Positions 34,800 through 46,985 of a DNA stretch of 64,000 nt are shown here, piece by piece. Every line of letters begins with the position of its first letter. The stretch's first letter is position 1. Origin of the DNA: Tamarix chinensis (Eukaryota > Streptophyta > Magnoliopsida > Caryophyllales > Tamaricaceae); assembly GCA_030549775.1 (NCBI GenBank), contig CM060178.1:68686896-68750895 (forward strand), given 5' to 3'. Both the position numbers and the translations under genes were made by a program. The notes below the pieces were generated by a model that worked only from the letters and a program-made list of their open reading frames with translations, had not been told where the DNA came from and did no database searches.

Positions 34800-36723
34800 G
34801 CAACTTCGAGCAAGGTACCAGATTAGCACACATTTGGCCGGGGGAATTTGTAGCTGTCGAAGGAGTACTACACTATCTTTGTGGATAACTTAGCAAGATC
34901 AATAAGTGTTGATGAAGTTCAAGAGATTTTTGTAGGAGTAGGAAAGGTGGAAGACATCTACATTAGCTAGAAGGAAAGGTGAGGTTCGAACCTTCTATTT
35001 GGGTTTGTGTGGTATGGTGATGAAAGAGGAGCAAGGGAGGCAGTGAGGAAATTCAATTATATGTTGCTGCATGGATTAAAACCCTACGTGAAAATGGCGA
35101 GTTATGGAAGATTAGGCTAGCTGGTGCAAGGATTATAAGAAGGAACGCGAGGGTCAAATAGCAAGTCCAGCCATGTGCGATGGAGACCAGTATGGAGAGA
35201 CACAAGATCATATGCTGAGGTCCCCAAAGGGAGAGAGGAAGGAAGGGTTATCCAATTGCAGGCAAATAAGAAAGAACTAGAGTGGCTGGATGGGAGTCTT
35301 ATTGTGGAGTCCATGCAACCTATGCTACTGGAATTAGTCATCCCAAGATTGATGTCATCATGGAGCATGCTATGTAGGGTAAGGGACCTAGGTATATTTA
35401 AATTTCTCCTGAATTTCGAATATGTAGAAGCAAGTTAAATAGCCATGAAGATGGATGGTTTTCTTTTTGAGTCTTTTAGTGTGGTTAGAAGATCGAGAAT
35501 GGAAGATGCCTATAATATTAGGAGACCTTGGATAGAATTAAGGGGGCTTTTGGTAGTGGCTTGGAAGGAGAAGGTTTTGAGGACGATGACACTTCCATGG
35601 GGTTAATGGGTATGTTGGCAGGAGGATAGGGATTTTGGTGGCTCAATGGAGGTGACCAGGGTATTGATTGATACTCAATCTATAGAGGAAATTAGAGAGA
35701 GAGAGTTGTTTTAAGTATCGAAGGGAAGGAGGTGGTGGTGCGGGTTTATGAGGTTGGGTAGGGCTACGTACCTTGGCAAAAGTTGATGGCGAGCATGAAG
35801 GTTGTTTGGCAGTCTTGTTGGAGTCCGGTGAGGAAGATGGAAGGTCGTCTGGTTATCCATCTAACATGTGTGGGTGTGAGGAAGACCAAGAGGCATGCAG
35901 TAGATGCGTGCAATTGCAATGCCTAAGGGAGGGAGTTGATTCAGTGGGTGTATCATTAGAGGAAGGAGAGAATAATGAGGTTGCTAGTTCAATAGCCTGG
36001 GAAAAGGAGGAGTTGCAGTTGTAGGGAGAGGAGGAGTTAATGCATGAAATGTACACGAGAGGCTTGGGATCTGTGGTGGAAAAGGAAGGGAGCTTTTCGA
36101 AGGAAGTCCATAGGCTGCACTCAAAGGAATGTGTGGGAAATATCAACGAGGTGGCCACTGACTTAGCAAGGATGAGTTTAGTATGGGTAGAGGAGGTATT
36201 AAGAAAAAATATGCACATGAGAGGCTCAGGGTATAAGGGAGAAAAAAGTGGCAGTGGTTCGAAGGGATTTTAAAGGCTACAATTGAAGGAATGTTTGGGA
36301 TTTAGTGAGGAGGAGGTAGCTAACTCAGCAAGAATAAGATATGTAGGGGTTGATCATGATATTGAAGGTGAAAGGAGGCTAGTTGAATGTTGTAAGAGGC
36401 TAGAAGGGTCAAGGGTTGAGGCAAAGGGGAATAGAAGAGGAGTAGGATTTTGGGGAGAAGGTGATAGGGCGTTTGAAGAGGGAGAATCTCTTGCTGGTAA
36501 GGATGTGCCACCTCCTAGTTTTGAAGGTGTGGTGATCCATGTTCCACGATTAGTAAGGAGTATAGAGGAGAATATGATGAAAAATAGGATAGAGGGGGAA
36601 AATGTGGAGGATGAAGAATTGATAAAAGTGAGATATTGTTGGCACCTTGGGAAGGAAATTGGTCTTTCCTTCAAAGAGGAGAATAAATGTGTTGAGGAAT
36701 TGGCCAGGTTAAGGAGGATTTAA
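34800..36723 (+). pseudogene. LINE ORF1 (RNA-binding) remnant
   Basis: Frames drift over the region, with the longest open segment at 36283-36723 (146 residues, charged, Glu/Arg-rich). Early parts (about 34860-35440) resemble the N-terminal domain of plant LINE ORF1 proteins in general character, such as the FNYMLLHGLKPYVK-like stretch near 35055. I cannot read a complete zinc knuckle. ORF1 of plant LINEs binds the element RNA. The assignment rests mainly on position before the endonuclease; the sequence is too decayed for a firm domain match. Confidence 0.55.
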
Positions 36724-36784
36724 AGGAGGATTAAAAAAAGATAGAGTTAAGGAAGTCTAGGAGAGGCGGAGGTGAGTTGAGGTT

Positions 36785-37450
36785 TGCTATGGTTATTCTT
36801 CGCTGGAATGTAAGGGGGATCGAAGTGATATGCAAAATGTAGTTTACTGACGTTGATTGCTAAGGAAAAGCCTTGAGTTTGCGGTTTGGTTGAAACTATG
36901 CATCATGTTGTGTTGGACTCATGGAAGAATAAGGTGTGGGGAACCGGGGTGATTGATTGGAGGGACTTAGTGGCACAAGTTTAGAGTGGAGGGTTGATTT
37001 TTGGGTGGGATACTTAGCATTTTGACATAAGAATGTGCAGAAGTGGTAGTAGGTGGATTTTTCTCAAAGGGCATTTTGGCACATTTTCTTTTGATTGTGA
37101 GGTGTTGCTAGTTTATGGAAATTCTAATTCAAGGGAACATAGGGCTCTTTGGGAGGAATTATGGAACGTGGGCCAGAATTGTAGTGGACCTTTGATTGTT
37201 ATGGGGGATTTTAATGAAGTTAGATCGTATTGTGAAAGGAAAGGAGGGTAAGCGGATAGTAATAGTGTCAAGGACTTTAATGATTGTATTGATAGGATAG
37301 GCCTTATTAATTTCAAGCCCTCAAATTTGAAGTTTTCATGGCATAAGGCGAGATCAGCGAGCCTTTTGGATAGGTTTTTAGTTAACTCTAGTTAGCGGGC
37401 TACTTTTTTGGATCTTCTTTGTGTAGGGTTAGGTAGGTCCCTTTCGAACC
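36785..37450 (+). pseudogene. LINE endonuclease domain
   Basis: ILRWNVRGIE at about 36795 is the start of an APE-type endonuclease. The open segment 37033-37251 contains LLVYGNSNSREHRALWEELW, then VMGDFNEVRSYCERKGG. GDFNE carries the catalytic Asp/Asn pair of the family. Further on, FNDCIDRIGLINFKPSNLKF and SLSNHNLIHL give the remaining conserved words, with SNH where the family has S-D-H. Stops occur at several Trp or Gln positions. The enzyme nicks target DNA to prime reverse transcription. Confidence 0.85.
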
Positions 37451-37499
37451 ATAACCTTATCCATCTTAGTTTTTAGAAATGTGAGAAGGGGTCGATTCC

Positions 37500-39240
37500 A
37501 TTTAGAGCTTGGGATATATGGTTCTCATATCCTTAGTTTAGTGGGTTTGTTGCAAAGTGTTGGTCCAGTTTGGAAGGGAAACCATGTCAAACTAAACTAA
37601 AGGAAATGAAGGGTTTGCTTAGGAAATGGAATAAGGAGGTGTTTGGGGATATTGGTTTGAAGATCAAGTTGCTTGAGACCGAGCTGGATAAAGTGGATGG
37701 TTCAATTGATGAGGGTGTCTATGACGAAGTGGAGCTTACTAGGAGGGCAGCCTTGAAGGGTTAACTATAGAAATGGCATAAGAGGAAAGAAGCTTACTGG
37801 TTACAATTATCTAGGGTAAGAGAATTTAAGGATAGGGACAGGAGCACAAAATTCTTTCACACTATTGTTGTCGTAAAGAAAAAGAAAGCTATCATCAGTA
37901 GGTTAGTGCAAGGAGGCAAGGAGATTATAGAGTCTTCCGAGATTAATGAGGTCATCATTTCTTACTTTAAGGGTCTGTATAAGAAGTAGGATCTCTTAGG
38001 TATTGATATTAAGGATGATGGGTTCCAAAAGATTTCAAGGGGGTAGAGCATGGAGCTTGATAGCATCCTTCTTAGGGAGGACATTAAGAAGGTAGTCTGG
38101 TCATGTGATCCCTTGAAAGCTCCAAGGTATGATGGGTATCATATGGGCTTCATTTGGAAGATGTGGGGTGTAATTGGGGAAGAGTTCTCATAATGTACCT
38201 TTGATTTTTTCCGCTCTAACAGATTACCGCCTGCACTCAATACCACTTTGATTACTTTGATCCCCAAAGTGGATGAGGCAGAGGAGGGAAATCAATTTAG
38301 GCCCATTAGCTTAGTAAGGTGTATTTATAAGGTGATTTTGAAGATTTTGGCTCAGAGATTGAAACAAATGGTTGATGTTTTGGTAGGTGATTCTCAGTTA
38401 GCTTTCATTAAGGGAAGAAGCATTCCGGATGGTACGTTAGTAGCGAATGAGATTGTTCAGTGGTCCAAGAATAGGAAGGGATTGAGAGGGGTTATGATCA
38501 AATTAGATTTTCAAAAAGGCCTTTGATAGTATCAAATAGGAGTTTGTGGATAATTTTTTGAGGATCATGGGCTTTGGTGGTATCTTTAGGGGATAGATAA
38601 AGGAGTGTACTTCAAAAGCTAGTATCTCGGTACTTGTTAATAGGTCTCCTTCCCCGCCTTTCAGCATGGGTAGGGGGCTTAAATAAGGGGATCCCATTTC
38701 ACATTTCCTTTTTATTCTAGTAGTGGAGGCCTTTAATTAGTTCATCAAAAGAGGCATGGACAAGGGTTTTATTCATGGGTTAAAAGTGGGGAGTCATATG
38801 TGTGAAGTTACTCATCTTCAATTTGCTGATGACATGATATTTTCTATAGGGTGTCTATTGAGAATATCAGGAATTAGAGAAGATTGATGGATTGCTTTTA
38901 TTTACTCTCAGGTCTTAGTGTTAATTTTGCTAAAACTGAGCTCATAGGGCTTGGTGTGGATGAGCAGTTCTAGAAGGAGGCGCCAGATACTTTAAATTGT
39001 AAGATTAGGAATCTTCCTACCACTTATCTTTACCTTCCTTTAGGGGAAAATATGAGGAACAACTAGACTTGGAAACCAATGGTCGAAAAGGTGAAGCAGC
39101 AATTAGGAAGTTGGAAATCGAAAGTCCTTTCAAGAGCAGGAAGATTGGTGTTGATTAAGAGTGTTCTTAACAGCCTTCCAATGTACTATATAAGCCTTTT
39201 TAGAATTCCGAAAGGGGTGGTTAAGGAAATTTTTAGTATA
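37500..39240 (+). pseudogene. LINE reverse transcriptase
   Basis: In order: the linker KWNKEVFGDIGLKIKLLETE (37630), DRSTKFFH (37835), KAPRYDGYHMGFIWKMW (38115), then the open 92-residue segment 38248-38526 with LIPKVDEAEEGNQFRPISLV, IKGRSIPDG and IKLDFQKG. After a frameshift near 38520, where motif A should read K-A-F-D, the catalytic LQFADDMIF appears at about 38817-38845, so the Asp-Asp pair is retained. Later [20 protein letters not shown] marks the thumb. Several stops make it non-functional. Confidence 0.9.
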
Positions 39241-39284
39241 TAGAGGAATTTTTTCTGGAACAGTTATGGGGACAAGAAGAGGTT

Positions 39285-40433
39285 ACCTTTGGTAAAGTGG
39301 AGTGTAATTCAGAGGTCTAAGTCATTAGGTGTTCTAGGGATGGGGGACTTAATTATGAAGAATAATGCTTTATTATTCAAGTGGTGGTGGAGGTATTATA
39401 CAATTGATGGGGATTCGTGGAAGAGAATTATCTCTTCCCTTTATTCTAGTGATCACTTTGGGAGCCTTGAGAATTAGAATATAAGGAGAGAGGGGACTCC
39501 ATGGGCGGATATTATTAAGATGGGAAGGATGAAACCCGTTCTAAAGTCAGCGTTGTTAGTTGTGCTTGGTAATGGGAGAAGGGTAAGGTTCTGGCATGAT
39601 AACTGGATGGGACCAGGAGCTTTGAAAAGTTTATTCCCAAGACTCTTTATGGTGTCAGAACAATAGGAAGAGAAGATAATCGGTATGGGGAGATGGGAAA
39701 GGGCACAGTGGAATTGGAATATGTGGTGGAGATGTCGAATTTTTGATTGGGAAGCAGAATAAGTGGATCAGTTGGAAAGGATTATCAAGCAATTTTACTT
39801 GAGCAAGGATAAGGAGGACATGATTAGCTAGACTATGAGGATAATGGAATTTTCTCTATAAGATCATTTTGTCAGACCTCTTACCAGATTTTGTATGGGG
39901 ACGGGTCTCAAAGTAATATTTTCAGCATGATTTGGAATGGTATAACACCCCCGAGGATTGAATTGATTTCCTGGTTTGCGATTTAGTTAGGGCTCAACAC
40001 AAGAGAAAGACTGGATAGACTTCACATTATGGATCAAAGGGGGGCAGGGTGTCCTTTTTGCAAATATGAACAAGAATTAGTCAACCATGTGTTCCTGCAT
40101 TATATTGTGACGGGAAAGATTTGGTATGAGATTTACGATTGGTTGAAATACATATGGGTGATGCCAATATCCATTAAGGAGAATGTTGTTGCTTGTTTAG
40201 GAGTCAAAAGAAAAGATAAGATGGGGGAAATTTGGCAAGCAACTTTTTTTTTTACAATAACGGGAATTATATGGGATTTCAGGAACAAAGTTGTGTTTGA
40301 CAATCAGCAAGTTTGTGAAAGTTGGATGATTATGCTCATTAAATCAATAGTAGGTTTTTGGATTAAGTATAGTATAAAGGAGTTTCCTTATAGAGTTGAG
40401 GAGGTGGTTTACAATGTTTATGTTTTTTTGTGA
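39285..40433 (+). pseudogene. LINE C-terminal zinc-binding domain
   Basis: MVKWSVIQRSKSLGVLGMGD, then NALLFKWWWRYY, are typical words after the LINE RT. The open 134-residue segment 40029-40433 includes CPFCKYEQELVNHVFLHY, a C-x2-C...H-x4-H arrangement known as the zf-RVT domain. The frame closes with a TGA at 40431, shortly before the poly(A). Its role is thought to be nucleic-acid binding during target-primed synthesis. Confidence 0.85.
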
Positions 40434-40504
40434 GTCAGTGACTCTTTGAGGGTTATGTTTGTAGACCTTTGGTTTGTGTACTTTTTCTTACTTATCAAAA
40501 AAAA

Positions 40505-40519
40505 ACATCATGTGTACCT
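40505..40519. repeat. LINE target-site duplication, right
   Basis: ACATCATGTGTACCT directly after the poly(A); pairs with 34550-34564. Confidence 0.85.
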
Positions 40520-41359
40520 TCATGGTGTTTGTGTTTGATCAAGCCTATCCTTCTCCAAATCTAGCATACTCTAGAGTTTAAGCCCAATATTTAAAGCATT
40601 AACTTTGTACTCCAAATAATAGGCTCCAACATGCTCCTATATCAAGATCAACAATAGGCCATCATAAGTTTCTTGATCTTCTCTTTAAGTTAATTATTAT
40701 TGTATTCACAACTCTAGCCTCTTGTACCAAATATAGGAAATCTTCATTTGTAGGTTATTCTCAATCTATTCCCTTGGCGTGCAAAGAATGGAATGAAAAT
40801 AACTAAATTAATTCTCAATATTTTGGTGTGAATAAGAGATTGAATCTCTTTGGTGTTTTTTTAAATGATTCAAAGGGGGAAGTAATAACTTATGTTAGTT
40901 ACACATTTGTTGTCCATGGCCACCTCCCACTAAATTAAAAAGTAAAACAACACGAGAATTCACAAGAGGTATATCAAATACCTCAATACTAAAACACAAG
41001 TTGTGCCCTGTGTAAGGACATCCTCAACCTGTTTAGGCTCCCTATAGTTGTGTACAATATTGCAGGATGGGAACTGTGGTGCTACATGCTTGTAAGCTTT
41101 AACGAAGATAGATAAGGATGGTGTTTTGGAGTGGTATTTGTGAGGAGATGGATTGCAACTTTAGAGTCACAAAAAAAAAATTAATATAGGTGCTCTTTTC
41201 TTTAGTGAGACCATGCCAAACACCCTATAATTTTGTCGCTAGAATGCTACCTACACTAAGATTGATCACAAAACTAAATAACTAATGACCCAATTGTTAT
41301 CCTCCCTGAGTTCAATAGAGCATTGTCATCCACATCTATTTTTATCAACTTGGTAGGAG
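40520..41359. other. Non-coding sequence between LINE copies
   Basis: No gene recognised. It is the right flank of the LINE insertion site. Confidence 0.5.
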
Positions 41360-41564
41360 GAGGTTACCGGCTAATATAACATGAGTATTTCTTGATGTAT
41401 GTAGGTTGGAAAGAACAGAGTTGTTCCTGGGTGAGTGCTTCATCCTCACAAGGTCCCTTATCCATCAAATGGCAACATGCAACTATATGTGAAAACTCCA
41501 AAAAACCTGCTTGTTTCTCCTTTACCAAAGCAATCAACATGTGATTGAGAAAGTGAGAGATCAA
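41360..41564 (-). pseudogene. LINE linker-like fragment
   Basis: The minus strand reads CEDEALTQEQLCSFQP. This resembles the linker CNEALIQEQIPWFQ found at 45171-45452, between the endonuclease and RT of the next LINE. Its position, downstream of a C-terminal domain, does not fit the same element, so it may come from another copy. Confidence 0.4.
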
Positions 41565-41770
41565 GGTGGCTCACTTTTCTTCACAAGTTTCTTTTGTTGT
41601 ATATTTTTCCAAAGACAATCATAGAAGGGTGTCAAGAACTCCCAGTGACAACTCATGTCCACAAGCCCTATCCAAATGCTTCTATTGACTGGACAATCCC
41701 TTAAAGCGTGTAGATTATCCTTTACCATATGCCCACATAACAAGAAAATAGTGGTTTGTGTCATTCCCAT
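41565..41770 (-). pseudogene. LINE C-terminal zinc-binding fragment
   Basis: The minus strand reads LCGHMVKDNLHALRDCPVNR, a C...H-x4/5-C pattern of the LINE zf-RVT region, followed by SIWIGLVD. It would be the 3' end of the minus-strand LINE. Confidence 0.7.
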
Positions 41771-43140
41771 GGAATCTATTATGATTAGTGAAAGGATGAT
41801 ATTAGAAGATGAGTCATATAAATGTCATTATGCGTTGTTTAGCTGGTAGCTTCCAAATCAATGCCCACTTAAAGGAGGAAGGTTTATCATCCTCTAAGAG
41901 CATGTGATAAGCAAATGTATTAGAGAAGTTCATGTCTAATGTACGTACTCAAAGAGGTAAATTTGCAGCCTCTAAGGTAGTATCAATAAATATGCAGCCA
42001 ATTTTAGCAAGGCTACTCGTTGGGAGACATTCTTGGAGTTCCTTCCAATGCTTGCATACATGCTCATTGATATAATCATGCATTAAACGTTGCATGTCCA
42101 ATATTAAAATTTATGATGTGTTTGAGTTGATGAGTGGAAATTCACCAACCCACTAGTCACACCAAAAGTTTGCAAGATTACCTCCCTTTTTGTCCCTAGT
42201 TGTAAGAGTCAAACATTGTTCATAATAGGCTTCCATAGAAGAAATCCCCTCCTGGTTTTACTAATAGCCAAGTATTGTAGGTAATTTATCTTTAACCCAA
42301 AGTAAGTCTCGATTTTGTACTACCTCCTCCCAATTAGTGTTTGTAGTGTCTATATTAAGAAGACCCTAGCTTCCTTTATTTCTTGGCCTACGAAGCTACT
42401 TACAACTAACATGGTGTATTATATATATATTTTTTGTTTTCAAAGTGATGGCTTGAACTAAGTGTAACTCTCCTTACTAATGTAAAGTGGTGTAAGTGCC
42501 ATGAAAATAATTTTTTCTGCACCCAATGTACCACAAAAGTATAAAACCCCTTGGTGCGTGGAGAAGAAATAAGTCGAATGCCCATATTCCTATCGAGGCA
42601 ACTAGTTGACTTGATGTTGAAGATAGTTGGAATATCATGGAATAATTTGATTGGAGCATTTGGAGAGAAATAAATGTTGGCATTATGTGGATTGATCTTC
42701 TCCCCTAAAGTAGATGCAAAGGAGTGAAGACAATGAATGATGGTCTCTATTTGGTCCACCAAAGCTTTGCTAAATAGAATAAGATCGTCCACAAAAAAAC
42801 AATAATATGTGAGGTCTTAGGATTACCTCACAATATAGTGATGGGTTTCCAGTTACTTTAGGAAATCATATGATATATAAGATGTGTGAGGTGCTCTATA
42901 CACATAATGAAAATAGAGGGAGAAATGGAATCTCTCTAGAAGACTACTTGAGAAGGTTTGAAAGTTTTAGATATGTCACCATTCCAAATAACCTTAATTG
43001 CGAGGGGAGGTAATACACTTCATAATCAAAGAAACAAAATTGTTCAAAAGTCCCACAAGCCTCAAGGTTTCCTCTATGAACGGCTAAGAGATAAAGTTAA
43101 ATGCCTTTTTTTAGATCTAATTTTATTGACATATAACTAT
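41771..43140 (-). pseudogene. Minus-strand LINE reverse transcriptase, 3' part
   Basis: From 43140 leftwards: YMSIKLDLKKAFN (motif A, with the first catalytic Asp), then a decayed stretch. CFFVDDLILFSKALVDQIET at about 42803-42745 follows, where the usual F/Y-A-D-D has become FVDD. Next come CLHSFASTLGEKIN and, near 42500, KKLFSWHLHHFTLVRRVTLS. These are the ordered words of a plant LINE RT. The frame is broken upstream of FVDD. The element is interrupted at 43141 and continues at 44516. Confidence 0.85.
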
Positions 43141-44242
43141 ATATGACAATCAGGTTGGGTAGGTCGGGTTTGGGTTAGGTTATAGTGGGTTGGGTTGTTT
43201 GCTGGTCATTTTCTTTACAGGTTAGTTATAGGTCGAGTCTGGTCATTTTAGGTTCGGATTGAGTTTGGGTCATTGCAGATCCGGGTTGTATTAGATTAAT
43301 TTATCAAGTCAGGTAGATTTTAAATTATTTCGATTTAGCTTATCAGGTCAGGTATGGTCGGGTAAACTGGGTAGATTTTATCCAAAATATATTGAATTTT
43401 ATTCGACAGATACTTAAACAGATATGAAGGATGTAAAAAATATGCCCGTTGAATATGGTTACGGGATATGTATATCCGTACTCATACCCATACCGATATC
43501 CATATCCATACTCGTTTATCCGATGTATAATTATCTTTTATCCTTAATTTTAAAATAAATATAGTATAAATTAAGGTTAAAGTTATTATTTGGCATAACT
43601 CTAAATGGGTTTATCCATTGGGTAATTGATTTATTCTCTAGATAATATCTATTAATGGACAAATGGTTTAATTATCTAGTAATAGATATCCAACGAATAC
43701 AAATGTAGATGTGTAAGTGGATACCCATTCGGGTACATGTACTAATTTAGCTACAAATACAGATACGAGTATGGGCATTCTTGCCCCATTTACATCTCTA
43801 TCGGGTCAGGATTGGGTCAATCAAGCTCGTATTTGGGTGATGTCGTGTTCGAGTTAATTTGACGGGTTAGGTTTTGATTAACTTGATGAATTATATCTTT
43901 TTAGTTTTTTATGGGTGGGGTTGAGTTTGGGCCAAACTAATCCTGGATTGTATCACTTTAGATTTGGATCAAATCGGACATTGTCTATCAAAATTAATCT
44001 AAATCATTAACCTCCTAAGCAAATATTAAGTTTAACTTCATGTAAGCATGTGATTAATAATGTCTTATTAATTGTTATTTGTTTATTACTACGACTTTAT
44101 AATGTTGTGTTTTTACGCAAAAAATTAGTAAAATTATAATATCATTGGTAAATAAGTAAGTTCATAATAAAAGTAAGAAAAATAAATAAAATTTAAATAA
44201 TAATATATTTTTAAAAGCTTTAAGTAAATAATAAGACATGTA

Positions 44243-44296
<54 letters not shown>

Positions 44297-44515
44297 CTAA
44301 GCTAATTAATATTGAATTTGGTTTTGTCGAGTTGGGTCTGGTTGATAATATATTGAGTTGGTGGCGAGTCGGGTTAAGGTCGGGTTATGGGTTAGAGTCG
44401 GGTCAGATCAGATCAGGTTTGGTCAGATTACTTATATTCAGATTAACGTCTGATCAGGTTAGTTTTAGATCGGGTTTGGATCAAATCAAGTCAACTTTTA
44501 TTAACTTTAAATATA
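43141..44515. mobile_element. GGGTYGGGT-rich insert within the LINE
   Basis: It separates two parts of one LINE RT: MRKKRGK on the right and YMSIKLDL on the left join cleanly without it. The ends are rich in GGGTYGGGT and GGTCRGGTY words (43150-43410 and 44330-44470). The centre has other dyads, such as ATATCCGTACTCATACCC near 43470 with a rough inverse near 43750. No open frame or termini that I recognise; the class is unknown. Boundaries are good to about ten bases. Confidence 0.55.
44242..44296. repeat. (TTA)n microsatellite
   Basis: About 18 uninterrupted triplets within the insert. Confidence 0.97.
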
Positions 44516-44900
44516 TCCAACTTTACCTCTCTTTTTTCTCATGCGTATGAGTTCCTAGGTTATGATGACTTTAGTTTGTGTTTGTTGTCCTTGGAGAAAG
44601 CTGCTCCGTTCTAGAGTTATAACCTTAGACATGAAGGCTTCATACAAGATGCAATAACCTTAAATGTGGTATTACAAAGACTAATAGAGAGAAATCTAAC
44701 ATAGAGGTCGGTGTGTATACCTTGGATATTAGGGAAAGTGAGGTCTCAGAAAGTCCAGTATAGAGCTCTAGTGTGTCAAAAGCCCTAAAGCAAATATTGT
44801 GGAGGCTGGAATACGTGATATTCTAGAAATTCTGGCAAAAGAGTGGTCTAAATCCGTCTAGCCCATGGCTTTTATATGGGCCCATGGAAAAAATGGACTC
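44516..44900 (-). pseudogene. Minus-strand LINE reverse transcriptase, 5' part
   Basis: The minus strand reads SISLCNTTFKVIA at about 44685-44647 and MSKVITLERSSFLQGQQTQT at about 44625-44570, then ELIRMRKKRGK. These are the conserved words between the start of RT and motif A. Confidence 0.8.
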
Positions 44901-45640
44901 TTTAACCGCAACCATACACACCGGCTTGGCAAGTGACTCCAGCTCCATTGTATCAACTATCAAGTCTCAAAAAAAAAGAAAAAAAAAGCATGCGAAACAT
45001 CCTAAACATCCACAACTTCAGCTAAAAACATATTTTCATAATACGCATCTGCCATTTATCTTAGCAACTTTGATAGTGTATCCACTCCCAATTTTTAGAT
45101 TCCAAGCTATGAATGTGAGACCAACGGGTTTTATTAACTGCAAGTAAATGGAAGACTCAGGGTATTATGATCAAAGAGAGGAGCCGAATCTACTTTTTGC
45201 TTTTTGAAACCACGGGATTTGTTCCTGAATAAGCGCTTCATTGCAACAACCAGATTCTTCTAAAGTCTTATGAGGCTTGGAGTCTTTGTCAACTAGTTCC
45301 CTTTGGATACCCATGATGCGAACATGCAACCTTTTTTTTTTGCGATGGAAAATATTGCCAAAAGAGAGCCTACTCCAGTCTCGAAGCTCTAGGGCACAAG
45401 TAGCCAGGGTATCTGATACAGTCACCATGAGGACTCCACTATTGTTCCACAAGTTCCGTAAGGTTGTTATGAGTCAATTAGGCAGCCTCAAAATAGAAAT
45501 GTTTGTGCGGTCTATTAAGATGGGAGGAGGTGGTGATTGAAAGGACGGGTGGTGGTCGGAGAAAACATGTGGGAGGTAAATGGACTACCACATCGGGAAA
45601 GAGAAGACACTAATCATCGTCTACCAGTCCTCTATGAAAT
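44901..45640 (-). pseudogene. Minus-strand LINE endonuclease-RT linker
   Basis: An open segment on the minus strand (45452-45171) contains ELRDWSRLSFGNIFHRKKKR and EALIQEQIPWFQKAKSRFG, the helical linker of plant LINEs that follows the endonuclease. Flanking parts are too decayed to read. Confidence 0.75.
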
Positions 45641-46230
45641 CTGGAAATTATATTATATGTCTACCACTACAGGTGTTGCGCCGTGTGAACTTGGTTCCTG
45701 TAGAGCCCAAGTCCCGTAAGCCGCAAGCATGCGGACAATCATTGAAGATTATGCATTTATGGGAATGATGCTGAGAGCCCCCACGTCTCTCTACCAAGCT
45801 ACTCACATCATTAAAATCTCCCCCTACAAGCCATGGGAGCCTAACAGAATTTGCAATACAAATCATATCTAACCAAAACCTATCTCTAACTACAACAAGA
45901 GGGGAGGCATAAAAGCCGATAATAATTTTTTAAAAAAAACCTTTCTTGAAAACCAGGAGAGTTTGGTGTGAATAAGTTGGGAGGAATCCGCGAGAACATC
46001 TAGATGCAAAATGATCGGGTCCCAAAGCAACCAGATCCCTCCTACAAATCCCCTGGATTCAACCCATAATATACCATTGTGGTTAAGCTTTCAGATGACA
46101 TCTAGTTTATGCTTATTGATCAAATAGAAAAAAATATCGTCTAAAGTCTAAACACGGTTTTGTCAACACCCTTAACATTCCAACAAACTAACTCTGGTGT
46201 CTTATTTTTAGTTAAAATTTGCATGGTACG
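45641..46230 (-). pseudogene. Minus-strand LINE endonuclease
   Basis: The minus strand has PWLVGGDFNDVSSLVERRGG (about 45838-45779), the catalytic GDFN word, then CGLRDLGSTGTKFT. Upstream, to about 46200, ELVCWNVKGV-like words mark the domain start. Stops interrupt it. Confidence 0.8.
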
Positions 46231-46985
46231 GAACTAGCAAGTCTTTAAAGTTCCATGTACCCCTGGGTATTAGAGGGGCCCCTGTCGTGCACGCTGCCTT
46301 CCACCATAAAATTCTTCATTGTAAGCTTCTTGGGTGCTATTAGGTCTCCCTTAGCATTTTTCGATTTTGGTCCATCAACCAACTAGGCTTTGGGTAGGAG
46401 CAATAATTATGCCTGCAAACCTTCTAGCATTTGGAACATCTGAGGCCATGTTTTTCCAGGTACAAAGGGACAGGGGATTTACGAGCCTCTAACTTCTTCT
46501 CAGCCACTTGTTTATGGGCTACTGCCTTTTCGCTCAATAGATCGATCGTTTTAGTACTGGCTACTGGGTGCTTGAGTGAGGGCCTTAGGGCGATTGGAAT
46601 TTTTGGACAGAGTCAAACTTGCATTAGCTGCACACAGCATCAAAGTGATTGAAGGATCTGATTTTTAGAGATAGGAGCCGGCAACCTCCGGGCTATTCAG
46701 TTGCTCTAAATTCAAATCGTCCTCAACCTCAAGTGATTGAAGTGTCTTGAACTGAGTAGACGATTTAGTCTTGATTTGCAAATTTTCGGAAACTTTTTCC
46801 CTTCTCCAATTCACCTTCCATAAATGGTTTTCTTGTGTTGACACGCGCACCCGCTGCAGCTGGACGATGACCTCTACGGAAACTAACATCTGCAGTTGAA
46901 ACGGGGAATCATTCCCAATCGAAGCCTGGTTTTCTTTTCTCGGGCTTGTGGTGTTAGTAGCGGCAGCCTAGGAATTCATTTGCCA
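46231..46985 (-). pseudogene. Minus-strand LINE ORF1 remnant, 5'-truncated
   Basis: Near 46450-46400 the minus strand reads a cysteine cluster (CSKC then KVCRHNYC after a stop) that may be a decayed zinc knuckle. Upstream is an open 74-residue segment (46889-46665) of unclear similarity. No recognisable ORF1 N-terminal domain lies beyond 46985, so this LINE copy is probably truncated at its 5' end. Confidence 0.5.

Larger units (their letters stand above)
34565..40504 (+). mobile_element. Full-length L1-type LINE, inactivated
   Basis: A 5.94-kb non-LTR retrotransposon with an ORF1 region, APE-type endonuclease, reverse transcriptase, C-terminal zinc-binding domain and a short 3' poly(A) (40497-40505), bounded by a 15-bp duplication. 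The length and the presence of a 5' leader (34565-35100) suggest an untruncated copy, uncommon for LINEs. Both ORFs have many stops and several frame breaks. It inserted between the CHCH-like gene island and older LINE debris. Confidence 0.9.

Noticed and set aside
35853..36218. A 121-residue minus-strand frame within the first LINE
   Set aside because: Shadow of the plus-strand ORF1 region; Ser/Thr-rich with no domain.
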